A DNA stretch of 64,000 nt from Owenia fusiformis (GCA_903813345.2 CAIIXF020000010.1:8051169-8115168), one strand, 5' to 3'; positions 27,901 through 42,900 are shown, numbered from the stretch's first letter. The notes: generated from the letters alone by a model not told the origin. Translations and numbers: made by a program.

Positions 27901-30900
27901 ATTGTGCGATTTCTAAGATTTTTGGATCCTGTCTTGCGGAGGATATGTTAGGCCTAGTATTAGGTTGTATTGGGTGCCTATGTACTTGAAAATCTGTGTT
28001 GGGATCAGTTCGGATTTTTCTCTGTTGATCACAAAACCGAGTTTTTCCGTCACTGATAGTACTGTTTGTGTCCATATTTGGCACTGTTGTGCAGATGGGG
28101 CTCGTATTAGCCAATCGTCGAGATATTGGTGTGTTAATATCCCTTGGAAGTGTAGGAAGGCACCGATTGCTAATGTCACTCTTGTGAAAACATAAGGGCT
28201 GGTTGACATTCCGAATGGAAGTGTTTTGAATTGGTATACTTTGTTGTTGATCACGAAGCGAAGAAACTTCCTGAATGGTTTGGCTATCGGTATATGGTAG
28301 TAAGCATCCCGATAATCGATGGATGTGGCCCATTCGCCCTTTTGTAGAGAGTTTGATATTTTGGCTGAAGTTTCCATTTTGAACTTTGGGCATATTATGT
28401 GTTTGTTGAGGAGAGACAGGTCTATTATGGGTCTGTAATCTCCGTTTGGCTTTTGGCGTAAGAATATGATGCTGTAGTGGCCCGGTGTGTTGTAGTCTGT
28501 TTCCTCCACAGCTTGTTTTTGAATTAGGAGATCTACTATGTTTTGAAGCAGTAGAGCTTTTGTTTTTGATGCCGATTCGAAGTTGTTGAAGTTTTTTGTC
28601 AAAGGTGGATTGTTCACTAGTTGTGGCATGTAGCCATGTTTTATCACATTTAAAATCCATTTGTCCTTTGTGATGAGTTCCCATTTTTTTAAGTGTAGTT
28701 GAATCCTGCCTCCCACTGGTCCCAGCTGGGACATAGGTGAGAACGGGGGGAGGCGGGGCTGGGACATTGATGTTATTGAAGTGTCATTTACGCTTCTTAA
28801 AGCCTGATTTGTTGTTATTGTTGTTGGATTTTGTAGAAGTAGAACGGTCAGAGAAGTTTCCTCTGTTGTTGTTTCTGTTGTTGTTTCTGTTGTTGTTGTT
28901 GTTGTTGAAGTTGTTCCTGTTAAAGTTGGAATGTTGATTACTACTTCTGTTGGAGTTGTTATTACTGGATTTATCATAATTCTGTTTTCGATTTTTCCAG
29001 TTTGAAGCTAAATCTTGTAGCGCTTTTGAGGTTTTAGATTTATCCGATCCTTCACAGATATTTTTTAAATCCTCTTCAGGAAATAAAAATTTGGTGTCGA
29101 TGGGGAGATTCCTAAGGGCTTCAGCGTCTGACTTCCTGAACTTGGAGCTTACCCTGTCCCTTTGAGTCAGTATGACGTTTGTGACATTTGAAATGGTGTC
29201 CCTTGTAGCTTTATTTACCATAGTTGAAGCTGTTGTAATAAGATTGACGAGATCCTCATTTTCAGGGAAATTCTCTGCAATGATTTTCCCTGTTGTCCCT
29301 AGAATCCATTCAGTGTGAGACAGATGACGAAGAGGAGCTCTCGCTGATTCTTCCAACAGTTTGTGATGTTTGGCTGGAAGCTGGTAAGAAGTTGAAGCCA
29401 AATCTGATAGTTTCATGGAATGTGGAATAAGTTCCTTAGTTGTCCCATTCAAAATGGATTTTTTATAGAAGTGTTCATCTTCTTTGAGGGACGTGAACGA
29501 TCGTTTTGGTCTTAACAGGAAGTTAGTGTCATTCATGTTTTTCTTGTTGGCTAATTCCTGGTTAATGTTGGCGAAATTCTGTAGCACTGAAGGCCCGATC
29601 GGTAAGCCTTTTGTTGTGTCTGAAGAAGTAGATTTCTTACCCAAAGTTTGAAGTCCTAGCGGTCTATTTTCCGTTTGTGTTTCTGTGTTATAGTCTGTAG
29701 TTGTTTTAAAATGACTCGGAAAGGCATTTTTAATTAGTTTAACACAGTTCTTCCAACAAATTAAGTCATGATCGTTGTCGGAATTGGAAGAATCCGAGTC
29801 TTCCGGGTTATTGCTGTCACGGCGCATGTGCGCAGGAGAGGTCACGGGCGAGTCCAGTTCGCTGTAGGGATGATCACTTCTTGCCCGTTTGGGGCTAGAT
29901 GCCCGGTCCGGGAAACATACTGTAGACTAGACGGCGAAACAGTTCGCTTTTTCGCTCTTTGTACCTCCCTTCTTTTAGCGGACCTGCTTCTGTTGGTTGT
30001 TTCACCTAGAAGTTCAACGTCAAGTTGTTTGTTTGCTACGAGCAATTCAAGAGTTGGAGTCAGTCCTTTGATAATATCTTGGACCATATCTGGCGATATA
30101 CTTGAGGCTAGCCCTGGTTGTTGATTTTGATAGGTCCGCAGTTCGGAGTGTTGTTGTTGTTGAGATTTTGAAAACCTCTTAGATGGTAAAGTGTTTGTTG
30201 CTCTGAATCCTATTGAATTCAGACTATTAGACTGTATGAAGTCTCTCCCTGTTGTAGGGTGGTGATGTTGAAAGTTGGATGTGTCCTGCACCTCAGTCCC
30301 GGGTAGGGAGGTGAGCCCAGAATCACGAGTATCCAAAGTAGGGTTGAAATTTGACTGGCAAGTCAAGTCCTTCCCTTGTGAGTTCATATCATGCCCCTCA
30401 TTTCCTGGTGGAATGAGCCCACGATTCATGAAGTCACTGTTGATGTTGTTGTCAATGTCTATGCCGCTGGTGATGGTGTGGGATGGCATGCTACCCGGAG
30501 TTGGATTTTCCTCGCCAGAGAAAATGTTCCCTTGCAGCAAATTTGAACTATCCCTTTGAAGTTGACTTGAAAAGTCAGGAATTTGTCCATCTTCCAGTTG
30601 TTCATTGACATTGTAGTTCATTGTTGAATTAAGGTTGATATCCTTTACAACTGACGACTTGTTGTTCTCCATATAAAATTTTTGTTTCAAACAAAAACGG
30701 CGTGTTGATTGCACTAATGTATGGGGAAATTGAGGACGTTGGCACGTGTACAAACTACTTTATTCAATAGTGGACGCGTCCAAGTTAATGTCATCAGTAA
30801 AACCAGAGGGGTGTTAGGACTCCATACAGAGATTGCTAAAGGAGAAGCCTGGATTTGCAGACTGCAAGCATGCCGCATATAACTTCACAACCGCATGGCG

Positions 30901-33900
30901 AACACGTGGATTTATTTATTGATTTTTGTGTATGACTACCGCTATTGGCTAATGCTATAGTGCACACGTAATAGTTGGTGCATAATTTATCATAATAACA
31001 GTGGAGATGTATCGGATTACACAAGGCGGTAATAATTCAAGATCAGATAAAGTAAAAAATACCGACTTGGGGCAAGGCTAATTATAGTATATATTATTGA
31101 ATTAAATATGTGCCCAGAATTTATTTGTTTTATAATTTTACAGTTGTTTGGGAGTTTATGTCGTTTTATTTCTTAATTGACAGTAGGCAAATGTAGACCT
31201 CTTAAACAGCATTCGCTTACTTCAGTAAAGTTTCTATACAATTCCATTTTGTTTTGCATCATAACTTTGAGTTGAAATATTGATGACATTTTATGCAATT
31301 TGTATGAAAGGAATTTCTTATTGCTTTGAATACATTCCAAGATATTAGGGTTTTCAAATGGGCTGGTCAAAATTCAATTACAGATAGTTGATGCGTTATT
31401 TTCATACATATGCTGAAGAAAAGCAGCTGTGTCATAACAAAACTAAATCATTAAGAGCCTCAGGGTCAGTAACCATTGCACACTGATGATATTGCTATCA
31501 AATATACCTCCTTGTTTCCTATAACGCTTTCCAGCCATTTTGAATGCTGCTACCCCTCGGAAAAATGCACGTAAAATAGCCCATCGTAACACCGCTAAGG
31601 GGTCTGCTCCAACCAGTTCTCGAACAAAAGACTGGGTGCTATTCTTTAAGACAAACACAACATCTTGTCGCATGAGGTCCAAATTCTTTTCTCGGAAGTC
31701 CTACAAGAAAGAACAATCGCAGTGTACAAAAATCAATGCCTCAAAAAATGATGTCAATCTGCAGTTTTTCGCAAAATCTCTTTAGTGACCGAATTTTCAG
31801 AATTATCTGAAATTGTTAATTAAGACATACCCTAATTCCATACTGCACTTTGCCTGCATAATGCACTACACTGAATACAGTGTGGGTTGTACGAGGGGCC
31901 TCATAGTAAGGGGTATTGCGGTGTTGACTGTGAAACTTCTGCAGTAATGTCTCATTAGTTGCTCCAGGGAAACTAAAAAATTGAAATTGTAAAGATAAGC
32001 ATGTTAAGTGAATCCCTTTTTGTGAAGATTTTAGATCAACATTCAGGTATTATTAACTAGTCAATGGTAAAATTTATAGTAGGACCCAAGCTGGAGATAA
32101 GTCAGTCAACTGGCTATTACAAGGTTGCTTTTGATATGCTAAATGAGATTCTTCTTATACTGTATTAGTATTAGATATACAGAAAACGACATTGCAATTG
32201 GTCTATTTGCTGTTTTACCAAGTGGTCACTAATACTTTACAAGATTTAGTTTGAATGGTGTTTAGAAAATTGTTCAGATAATCTCTCATGATCTTACTTG
32301 CATTCCTCATCAAGTAGGCTGAAGAGACCAGCAGGTTTCTTGGCAAATAGATCCAGACATCCAGTGTTATCTATAAACTCAATGTTCTTCCACTGGATCC
32401 CTTCTCTCATGTACTCTTCCTGTATAAAGAGAAAGTCTTGATCAATGTACACATGATAATATTATTTATCAACTATATGCAATTTCACTTTTTCAGAAGG
32501 CTTTCAAAGCAAAATATTTCAAACAAATAAAATATATTATGCCTGTTTTTAATTGGTTAAGTTCAGATTAGCCTCTAGAGCTTATGGTCTCCTCCTAGTT
32601 TATTCAAACAATCTAAAATGGAACCCTTGAAACAAACATAATGATTTTACTTTATTGCCATACATACATACACATTGAGAGGAAAACAGGTCCAAACCAT
32701 GTTGATGACTGACTCGGCCTTATTCATTGACATTGAATTAAAGCTATATCTAATAGATAGTCATTCAAAGGTGTGTCTTACCTGTTCAAATTTGAATATA
32801 TGTTGGTTAAAGTAATACTGTAAGTGTTCGTTGGCATAGTTGATACAGAACTGTTCAAAGCTGTTCCTCTCAAAGTCCTCAAACCCAAATATATCCAGGA
32901 CACCTATAGAATTACCCTGGAAATAAAGAAACAAAAGATTGTAGTAAATTATAGAAATATGGTGAAAATAAATGGAGAACAAGGCATTAGCATGCAAAAA
33001 GTCACCACCTGTCATTTGTTACAGATGCTACTTGTTACAAATGCTGACCACTGCAGGCGGTAGATATATAAAAACATGTTGTCTTTACCATCTACAGAAA
33101 TGGCATAAGAAAAAGTATGTATCAAAATTATGGGACAATGCAAACAAAACAGATTTTGTTTCCATTGAGTTAGGTAGCAACGAAGCAAACAAGCTGACAA
33201 GGATATATTCTGCTCGAGAAATTCCGTATTGGAACGAGACAAAGTTGAGTGCCAATACAGAATATCGAGATTGGTACAGCACAAGAACTGACCAATCAGA
33301 GGGCTTCATTTCACAGATCATACGATAATATAATGTACAGGTATATAATGTGTATGTGTATAATTTATGTTGTGGTTCAAGTTAATACCTGATGGTCTCT
33401 ATTATCTTTCTTGCAGACTAAAGCGTGGTTGACCTGCAGCACGATCCAGTCAAACAAGGCACCATAGAGACATTTTGCCATCCCATCCCTCGTAGCTATT
33501 GCCTGAAGATTAAATACAATACAAGCAATGAAAGTGCCATCATTGTGCATAAAAAATATCTTGTTCTTGATAAGGTTTGTATATTGGATAAGGTTTGTAC
33601 CAGTTTATATTGTATTTCATATTTCAAAATATCAACAGAATTTCACATCTAATCAGAATGAATATACAATGAGACTGATCCCCAAAAATATTATTTTAGA
33701 GGCTACTCCTGAGCAATTAATCATGTTTTACGATATTCTCATAGCTGTTACATAATATGCACAACAATAGAAAAAAAATCAGGAGTCCCTATTCCTAATA
33801 TTTTTGAAGACATTCAGGACCTCACCTCCTCCATTTTGTAGTTGATTAATACTGTCTCTCCACCAGCTTGCGTCTTCTTCTTAGTAAGGGCTTCCACCAG

Positions 33901-36900
33901 GGTCTCATCCTTCACACGCAGTAAGTTGGAGATTATCGTCACCAGGTACATGTTTTTAATCTCAACAGACTCATGGTGGGCAGACCGTTCAGATTTCTGA
34001 AATTATTCCACATTTGAGGGCTCTATCTCTTAGATAACTTACATTTCTATAATGCAATTTGCAACATCAACAGACTTTGATATAAAGCTTTTTTGCATGA
34101 AAATACAAAAGTTTGAACAAAACTGGTCACCTGGTACCAAGAATTTCCAAACAGCAAACTCAATCTTATATGACCAATTTTTTCAAGCTCTAGCATTTGA
34201 AAAAAGAAGGTTTATGGCCAAGTCAATTGATAGTACATGTTACAGATTTATTATAATTTGTTAACAGAACCCGAGCTCATTTCATTTGACTAACTGGCTT
34301 TACCTTAAGACAGCAGGTTCGTTTTTCATAGGGAAACTCATGAGTTGATAATGTTTATTGGATGTAGGTTAGGGAGAGAGGGGGGGGGGGGGCTACATGG
34401 TTATAAACATAGGTTCAAATGACAATAAGTTCTAACAATAAGTTCTACGTTAACTTCAGACCTTTAAATAATCATTGAATCAATTCATTTTATTATACAG
34501 CCAGGTTGCTGAATGGTGAAAGCTTTTAATTTATCCTTACATTTACTGATGTTGTTCAATGATACCTCAGGAAGGATGGACCACTTATAATTTCACACTT
34601 TCACAATTTTACCTTTTTGTACTCCACATTGCCTAGATGCAACACAGCAGCCAACACCGCAAACAGTCGTCTCTGTATATCTGTGGAGAAGCCGACCATC
34701 TCCATAGATTGCTTCAGACGTGCAAACTCATGAGCTTCATCCATGTTTTCTCCATCAATGTTCTCAAGCGTGTAACAATCATTCTGCAATATCAAAATCA
34801 CTCAATCTAACTTTCTTATTAATTAGAAAACATAATATCGACTACAAATTAGTTGTTAGAAGATAAATAATTAAGTACAATAAATCATAATTCATTAACT
34901 AGAAAAACAGCAACTTCACGGAGTAGCAAATCCCACCGAACAAAACATGTTTTGGTAAATAGCGGCCATATAAAATTTGAGCCAAATCCATCCACTGGTA
35001 TTTGAATTATCAAAGATTGTGTTTTCATGAAACATGGTTGCCATTTTGAAATTCAGCTGTCATCTTTAGATTTCTTCTTTAGCAGAGCTCCTATGTGCCA
35101 AGGCATCAGCATATACAATTTAATCCAAATCCATCAACTGGTACTTGAGTTATCAAAGGTTATATTTTTTTAGGAAAAATGGCGCCCATTTTGAAATTTA
35201 GCTGCCATCTTGAAAATCCCTTCTCGAACAGAGCTCCTATGTCCCTAAGCATCAGCATGTAAAATTTGAACCAAATCCATTTATTGGTATTTGAGTTATC
35301 AAAGATAACATTTTTTTACGAAAAATGGCTGCCATTTTGAAATATGGTGGCCATCTTGAAAATGTCTTCTTGACCAAGAACCTTTGTACCTAGGCAACAG
35401 CATATAAAATTTGATCCAAATCCATTCAATGGTACTTGAGTTATCAAAAATAACAGTTTTTTACGAAAAATGGCCACCATTTTGAAATATGGTGGCCATC
35501 TTGAAAATGTCTTCTTCAGAAAGGCTCCTTTGTGCCTGGGGAACAGCAAATAAAATTTGAACCAAAACCATCCACTAGTATTTGAGTAATCAAAGATTAT
35601 CTTTTTTATGAAAAATGGCCGCCATTTTGAATTTAGCGGCCATATTGAAAATTCCTTCTCGAGCAGAGGTCCTACACCCATAAGGCACAAGCCTATAAAA
35701 TTTGAATGAAATCCGTCAACTGGTACTTGAGTTATTGCCCGGACACACGAACGGACGAAAGGAGGGACGAACGGACGGCTTTTCTATATCCCCCTCGAAC
35801 TTCGTTCGGTGGGATAATTAGGCTGAATCCATTCATCAATGGGTCTTTAACAGAAAATTATGTTCAATTAAGTTAAGATTTCCTCAGAACATTGCACTTC
35901 CTACGAAGTAAATAACGCCTGGTAGATACATTTAATGGACTGGCTTATGCTTAATTTAAATCCTTACGGGACAAATGAATGTATATTAAAAGATGTATGC
36001 TATGTTTAAAACTATTTGCCAAGTATCCAACTCATTTCGTTTTTATTCAGAATATATGGCTGAATGGCTAGGAAGGAAAAGGGACTTTGTGCCAAGTCTA
36101 TTCTAAAACATTCTACATGAAGAGAATTATTTTCAGACAAAATCAAAAATAAATAAAAATTTGGATTAAAAGTTCAAGTGAACATATTGTTGTATGGTTG
36201 TATGTGGATCTTCCACCAATAAACCCACAGCCTGTTTTGTGGGAAATGCCCTTACCTGGTTCAGATAGTGATAATCCTCAGGTTTAGTAAGTGACAGAGT
36301 TTCTTTCTCACTCTCGGAGGCCCCAGCCAGAAGATAGTAAAACACATGGTAGTTTCTATGAAAATAAAACACAAATTAATTGACACAAAAATCCTGGAAG
36401 AAGCTTTGCCTTATGAAATCTTAATGAAGTCATCCTTCTTTTTACCCATTTTTTAAATTAATTATCCAAAATATGCACTTTGTCTATTATGAAAGGATTG
36501 TTGCCTTTAACATTTGACGAAAAATATGAATAACAGTGATTGACAGTGGCTTCTTTATATAAATCAATAGCAACAATTAACAATTAATATCGAATCTGTC
36601 AATTGATTCTTATATACTGTAAATATATTACTATAGTATTGTTTCCTATGTTTGTAATCCTTTTTTACATGCTACAATTGCTACATGCATATATTTAGTA
36701 AGGGTTCAACATTATAAGTTTACAATATACAAGAAGGTGTCATATGAATATTTTACTTTTACCTTTCATCCTTGGCCTGTGAGACAATTCGTGACTTCTC
36801 CAGGAGATATTGGTCAACAATAGCTCTGCAAATACAAAAGCATAAATCATATACATCTGTTAAAAAGGTGAACAGATTATCTGTGGATTCTATCAATGTT

Positions 36901-39900
36901 CTGATACAACAAACAGTTCATCCAATTGAACATATGGTATTTCAATTCTCGAAATCGTTGTTCCCTCTTCAAAAGAGAAGACGCGAAAATCTTTCCTTAT
37001 AAGGACAAAATATTTCCCATGATGCAGTTCGCGGAGGAACAAATTTATACTTCCTTATTTTCCCTCATAGGTTTAACATGGGGATTTTCACACCTATTTT
37101 TCAAACGATATATTCGTTCATATTCCCGTACGAGAGTACAGAAAAAATTATTAGAAACGATTGATCTCTCATTAATCTTAATATAACAGCTATTTTTTCA
37201 TTGTATTAATTCATAGCGTGGTAAAAACGATGATCGAAAAGTGAGAAAATATTCCGGAAGAGAAGGTCACGTGATCAGTAGACTAGTCGCCATATTGGAA
37301 AAAACAATTCCATTCGACTTTCAATACTTTCATGCCAATCTTACCGCACTACAAACTGCGACATCGATGCAACAACTGAATAAAAGTATTCATCTTCAAA
37401 TTACATTATAGAGTTACGTTGAAAACCCACAAACAACTGAGCAGTAGACCAAAGAAGACGCGTCGCTATTATATAGGTCAATCTGTTCAGTGGTCCGAAA
37501 GCAAATCTATAGTACTCGTTTCCGAATTTTGTTGTTCATTGTACAATCTTTTATTGATTAAACTCGGTATACTGACTATTAAAGCAATGATAAAGAAGAA
37601 TACTTACGATGGTGTCATTGTTTTATTTAGCGTGCCGGTGTAAAAACAAAATTGAGTAATTAGTTTGATTTAGAACTTTCGTGTCACGCAAATAGCTACG
37701 CAAAATGCATAGTGGGAAAATACTGACCAATCAAATTTTGTCCTTTTTAAGTGCTTTTTCAGTGCATATTTGCGAACGTTCTGATTCAAAGAGCGAACCG
37801 CGAAAAGGAGAATTCTAAAAGGTCTAACAGTTATAGACAAAGGCATTAACATGCAAAATGTCACCACCTGCCTTTTGTTACAAATGCTGAACTCCGAACA
37901 CCAACTGTCGAATGCCAACTACATGTACCAAACACAGCCCACAAAAAGCTACAATATGCTACAATATGCCACCACTTGTGGTGGTGACAAAAGTGTAACT
38001 GTAACAGACCCAACACACTGGTTATAAAAATATGTTGACACTTCTCGCTGGTGGCATTATATATTAAATAAATAGACAAGCTTGTATCATCCTGACATCT
38101 TTCTGTTTTCATAAATAGCATTATCCTATGCCAAGTAGAGTTTTAGGGAGATAAGTTGGTAAGATATATCCCGTATCCTGATTTTGAGGTTTCCATATCC
38201 TGAACCTCCATATCGCCTGCCATATCTCCCGCTCCAGGGCATATCTTCCCGCTTCGAAAACAATTTTGAAAAAATTGAAAAAAAGAAAAAATGAAAAAAA
38301 ATTGAAAAAAATAAAAAATTGAAAAAAATAGAAAAAATTGAAAAATGTGAAAAAATTGAAAAAATAAAAAAAATTGAAAAAAATTTAAAGAAAATTAGAA
38401 AACTCTACTTGGTATAGGATAAAGCAGTTATGTACGGTCGGTTTGGATATTGGGTTCATCCCTCGTGAGATATGCACATCTACCCTCGGTCCCTCAGGTA
38501 GATATGCATATCTCCCTCTGGATAAACCCCATATCCAAAACCTCCCAGTATATAACCCTTATATATCCTTCGAGAAAAGAATGGAGAGAAAGCCATGATT
38601 TTCATGATGGGATTGCATATCAATATTATCCTGTTATCCTTCAGGATAATATGATATCCTCGTTCTAGAGAAAGTATATCAACCTTCATGATAAAACCTA
38701 TTCATCGCTGTTAATAACCTTTCTATGTCCCATACTTAGTGCCATTTCAAATAAATTGTCCATAATAACCTCTCTAGGCCACATATTAAAATTCTCAAAT
38801 GCTCATTTTTCAAAAATAAATGGTTTCAGCAGATCTCTTGACAGTCAGTTCAGGATATTGAGATTAGACCCTACACAAATACAGGATAGTCTTCATGATC
38901 ATAACAGTTCATGGCTTAGTAGACAAATTAACTAACTCATGTAGGTGGTATTACAGGAAACCTTATTCTGCGATATATTACACAATTTGCTCGCACTACA
39001 GCTCATACCAAATTATTGCTATAGTGAATAAAAAAACTGGTGTTGTGTTTCCAAATATAATACAGAGCTTTAAAGAGAGGAATTATCAAGGAATAAAGAC
39101 CAAAAGCATGTAGTCCATATTCAAAATCATACAGAAATGAAAGAAAATCAGCCACTTTATTCAAATATTAGAGGGTGAAATATGAGAAACATTATATTAG
39201 AGAGTTAAATCCCTGGGGTGAATAAAACTGATATTTATAGCTGGGTTTCTAGAAATCTGACACTTCAATGATAAATTAGGGAAAATATACATTAAAGAGA
39301 TGAAAAAATATGAACTTATTTGATCATTTCTAATTTGTGGCACATACTTTCCCTTGAGAATTCTTGTTATTACACTCATGCAATTTAAATCAACTTTTTG
39401 CTTAATATATGGTGATTTCAAAATTAAAAGCTAATTTCAGATTTTTTTGTATATTTTTCTAATCATCAAATCCTTGCAGTTAAATTTTGGTGATTTGAAT
39501 GTCAATGTTTTTGTGAGGTACAGAGCCATCAAACACTTTTGATACAGGTTTTATACAAAAACCTTCAGAATTTTGTATATTTTTGAATCACCAAACCCTA
39601 AACTTAAATTTTTGTCTAAATGACTCTTGAATTAATGGTGATTTATGTAACCAAATATATTTCATAAGTGTGATATATAACCAAGAAACAGTTTTGAAAT
39701 AACAATGAGGTTGTCAAATATAAACTTCAAAAAATTATATTTCCATGTTTGTTGCAATATAGCATTCTCTAGTCATACCAAGTCCTATTACAGTAGAGAC
39801 GATGGGCTCAATTGCCGTATCATATTGCAATTGAACGACGATACTGCAATCTCCGTATCGTCTTATTTTAATTCCAAACGCGCATGTCTAGCAACTCAGC

Positions 39901-42900
39901 ACTATTAAAGCATAATACGGCAATTGCCGTATCGTGCGTCAATTTTATTAAGAGTATTTATTTTTTATTATCGCCCAAATACAACAGCCCTGGAAGGTCT
40001 ATTAACACAACTCAAGCAAATATTATAATTCGAAATTCAATTTTACGCTGGTTTAAATTAAAAAGTCATTTTATACTTTCTAGGCTCCAGCGTAGTGCAA
40101 TACTTAAATATAATCAATACTGCGCTTAACACTGAAACACGATCTTTGAAATACATTTTTATTTCTATTGAACGTTTGATGTTTGATATCTCAAATGCAC
40201 TGAGACAACCGATTTATTTTGGATAAGCAATATTCAAAATTAAGTATAGCATTTAAATCACTGATTTTTAATTACGAAAATAGACTGAACCTAGTATCAA
40301 CAAGATATATCAATTATTAGTCAGTTAGTATGGCCAGTATATTTAATCAAAACATTGTCGATTATATTATGCGATACTGTTTATTTGCGATATGAAATCT
40401 GTGAAAGATCACAGTTAAAAAGATTTTTCCTTGGGAAATGGGAAGGGAAATGGTAGAATATTTGTCATTATCCACGAAAAAACAAAACTTAGTAGTAAAT
40501 CTATTGCCCGTGGTAGATCGCTATAAAAACGTTCTTGGCACTCTAATGTGCATGAAGGCATATAGTTTGACAAGTATTACGGAACCAGATACACGAAATA
40601 AAGTATTCTTTGCAGATTTGCAATTGCAATAAAGCTTTCAAGAATTTCTTTATAATTATGAGTTTATAACTGTATGTATTTTAATGAAGTTTGTATGATG
40701 TACATGTTTTTCCTCCTCCTATGTTAAAGCTGAGACTATACATATCTAATTGCGGGTGGCGCAACACGGGAGATACAACTCTCGGATAAAGTTTAAAATT
40801 CCTTTTATCTGTTTATGTTAGTCTCAGGTTGAAGTAAGTAGGTTTTCAGACGCAAAATGTAATATTTCCGCTGTAATATAATTACGAATTGAAGCTTAAA
40901 TACTAGTAAATGGAAATTATCAAATATGTATAAACATTTTTCAATCTGTGTGGATTCCGTGAAAGTACACGTAACGATTCATACCTGTATGAAGTATGCC
41001 GAAACGGCCGAGATCTGCTTATATATTGATACATGCGCGGCCTTGACAGAGAAAACCTACTAACCCACATACGTGTGCTACTAACCTAGATACGTCTAGC
41101 TAATTTGCATAACGTTGTTGCAGTCTGAATCCACTTTCTGGCTCTAAACTGGCTGTTTAAAAAATTGCATTTATTAGTCTATAACTTTGCTATTAGTGGA
41201 CAGATTTCGAAATAAATAAGACCATGGTTATGTTCGGAACTAAAGCTTTCTGATGGTTCCATTTTGTAGTGACCAAATTGCGAGAAAACTGAGGAAATAG
41301 AAGGTAAATGCGATTTCTAGAAATTCCAAGTTTCACAAAAGAAATCCTGCATTCTGATTGGCCGGCTTTCTTGCAGTCCCAATCCACTTTAGCTCTCCAA
41401 ACTCGCCGTTTTAGAAATAACACTTTTCGGTCTTTTTCTCCGCCATTTCTCGGTCGATTTCTAAAAGCATAATGTCATAGTGAAGCGGACAAAACCAGCT
41501 TCCCGATTGTATCACTTTTGAAGCGATCCTCGTGCAATAGATAGGTAGAATTCGAGCATGAAAAAGTTTCTCCATAATCGAAGATTCACTTAAGAAATAC
41601 TGAGGAATCAGGCATTCTGATTGGTCAGTTTCAAGTCACTTTCCCGACTCTAAACTGAGTTTCTAGAAATGGCACTTGCTACATACATCTCTTCGTTTTG
41701 TTTCTGGGCGAATTGGTTGCTGGACGAATTTATCCAGGCATCATTGTCCGTCTGAGAACAGGGGTAATGCAAACGGTATTTAGTACTTTGAACGCGATCT
41801 AGTAATGACTTAAAGCCGAGACTTTTATACCTTAAACGTCAGTGTAAAGGATGAATCAAACCCAAAATGCATGCAGGAAGATGATGTTATTTATAAAAAT
41901 GATAAAATTAAAATGAAAACCTGTCTGGTTTCATGTTATTCTCGCCTCTGGAATGTCTGAAGAGCACCTAAACCCCCAAAGTACGTTTTTGTCTTTTGCC
42001 TAAAACGAGTGAAACTTTGAGAACCCACGGGAGTAATTGCACACGGTAGAATTTAAATGCACGCGAGGAAAAGTTTATTTTATATATGTTCTTCTAATAT
42101 GAATAAAAAAATTCATGCCATCTCTTTATTTAATATTGCCGAAATTAAGTACAAGGAGGGTCTGTTGCAATTTCACAATTTCAGGGATTTCACGCTGTAA
42201 ACGGCCCTTGTGCACTGGAGTAGAAATAAACGATATCTCGGACAAAATATTTCATGTCATTAAATTCAAACCCCCTATTTATGGAAAATACTTTAAAATT
42301 GTACTAACTATGGATGTTATATGATTTAATTCGAATTTGAAATCCGGAATTGTTAAGATTTTTAAAAGATAACCGTTATTACAAATAATGACGTTCTATA
42401 CGGCAATTGCCGTATCACCGTTCAAATGCAGTATGATACGGCAATCGAGCCCATCGTCTCTACTGTATTACCCAATCCTCTAATAAATTACATATGTCTT
42501 TATTCCAAAGATTACTCATATCAAAATAAGATTAGTCTAAGAACAACATTGCGTAAGAATCTTTAATGAAATTTCAAAGAGAGATCAATCGATAATTAAT
42601 TCTATCACCCTTACAAAGAATATTTTTCATTGAACCTAATTTCATGAAACCTAAAAATATCAAAATGCCAGCAAGAGATATGTAAAATGTTTGAAGAAAT
42701 TCTTTTAATAAACTTGAATTTGTCTTCTACTATCCCTCCATTTCTAAAGTAAGGCATTAAAATGCAAATTGCCACCACCAGCCAATTGTTAGATGCTGAA
42801 CGCCAAATGCCAAATGCTGAACACCAATGGCCAAACACCATCCAGAAAATTTGGAGACTAAAATAACATGTCACCACTTCTGGCGGTGACAAAAAAACTG

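Larger units (their letters stand above)
25331..30842 (-). mobile_element. DIRS-type tyrosine-recombinase retroelement (fossil)
   Basis: About 5.5 kb inside the TIR element, in the same orientation as MYO9. It has a gag-like part, RT with RNase H, and a tyrosine recombinase instead of a DDE integrase, which defines the DIRS order. About 120 bp at the right end (30724-30842) is an almost perfect inverted copy of 25399-25519. The left end carries a further inverted pair (25331-25392 with 25553-25618) that corresponds to the internal complementary region of DIRS elements. It is broken in roughly two to four places but well preserved, so probably young. No target duplication is seen, as expected for the family. 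Confidence 0.88.
24899..31080. mobile_element. TIR DNA element with 9 bp target duplication, host of a nested retroelement
   Basis: The first 20 bases (TAGCCTTGCCCCAAGTCGGT) match the inverted last 20. Similarity continues for about 65 bp. ATTATAGTA flanks both sides (24890-24898, 31081-31089). Without the nested DIRS element, about 430 + 240 bp remain, with no transposase. A 9 bp duplication and long ends suggest a Mutator-like non-autonomous element (inference). Confidence 0.75.

Noticed and set aside
26303-29768. Several + strand open frames opposite the DIRS fossil
   Set aside because: Antisense shadows of the gag-like, RT and recombinase regions.
40438-40632. A 64-codon open frame inside the 2.7 kb TIR element as a transposase remnant
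   Set aside because: No DDE or DNA-binding motif could be seen; too short to support.
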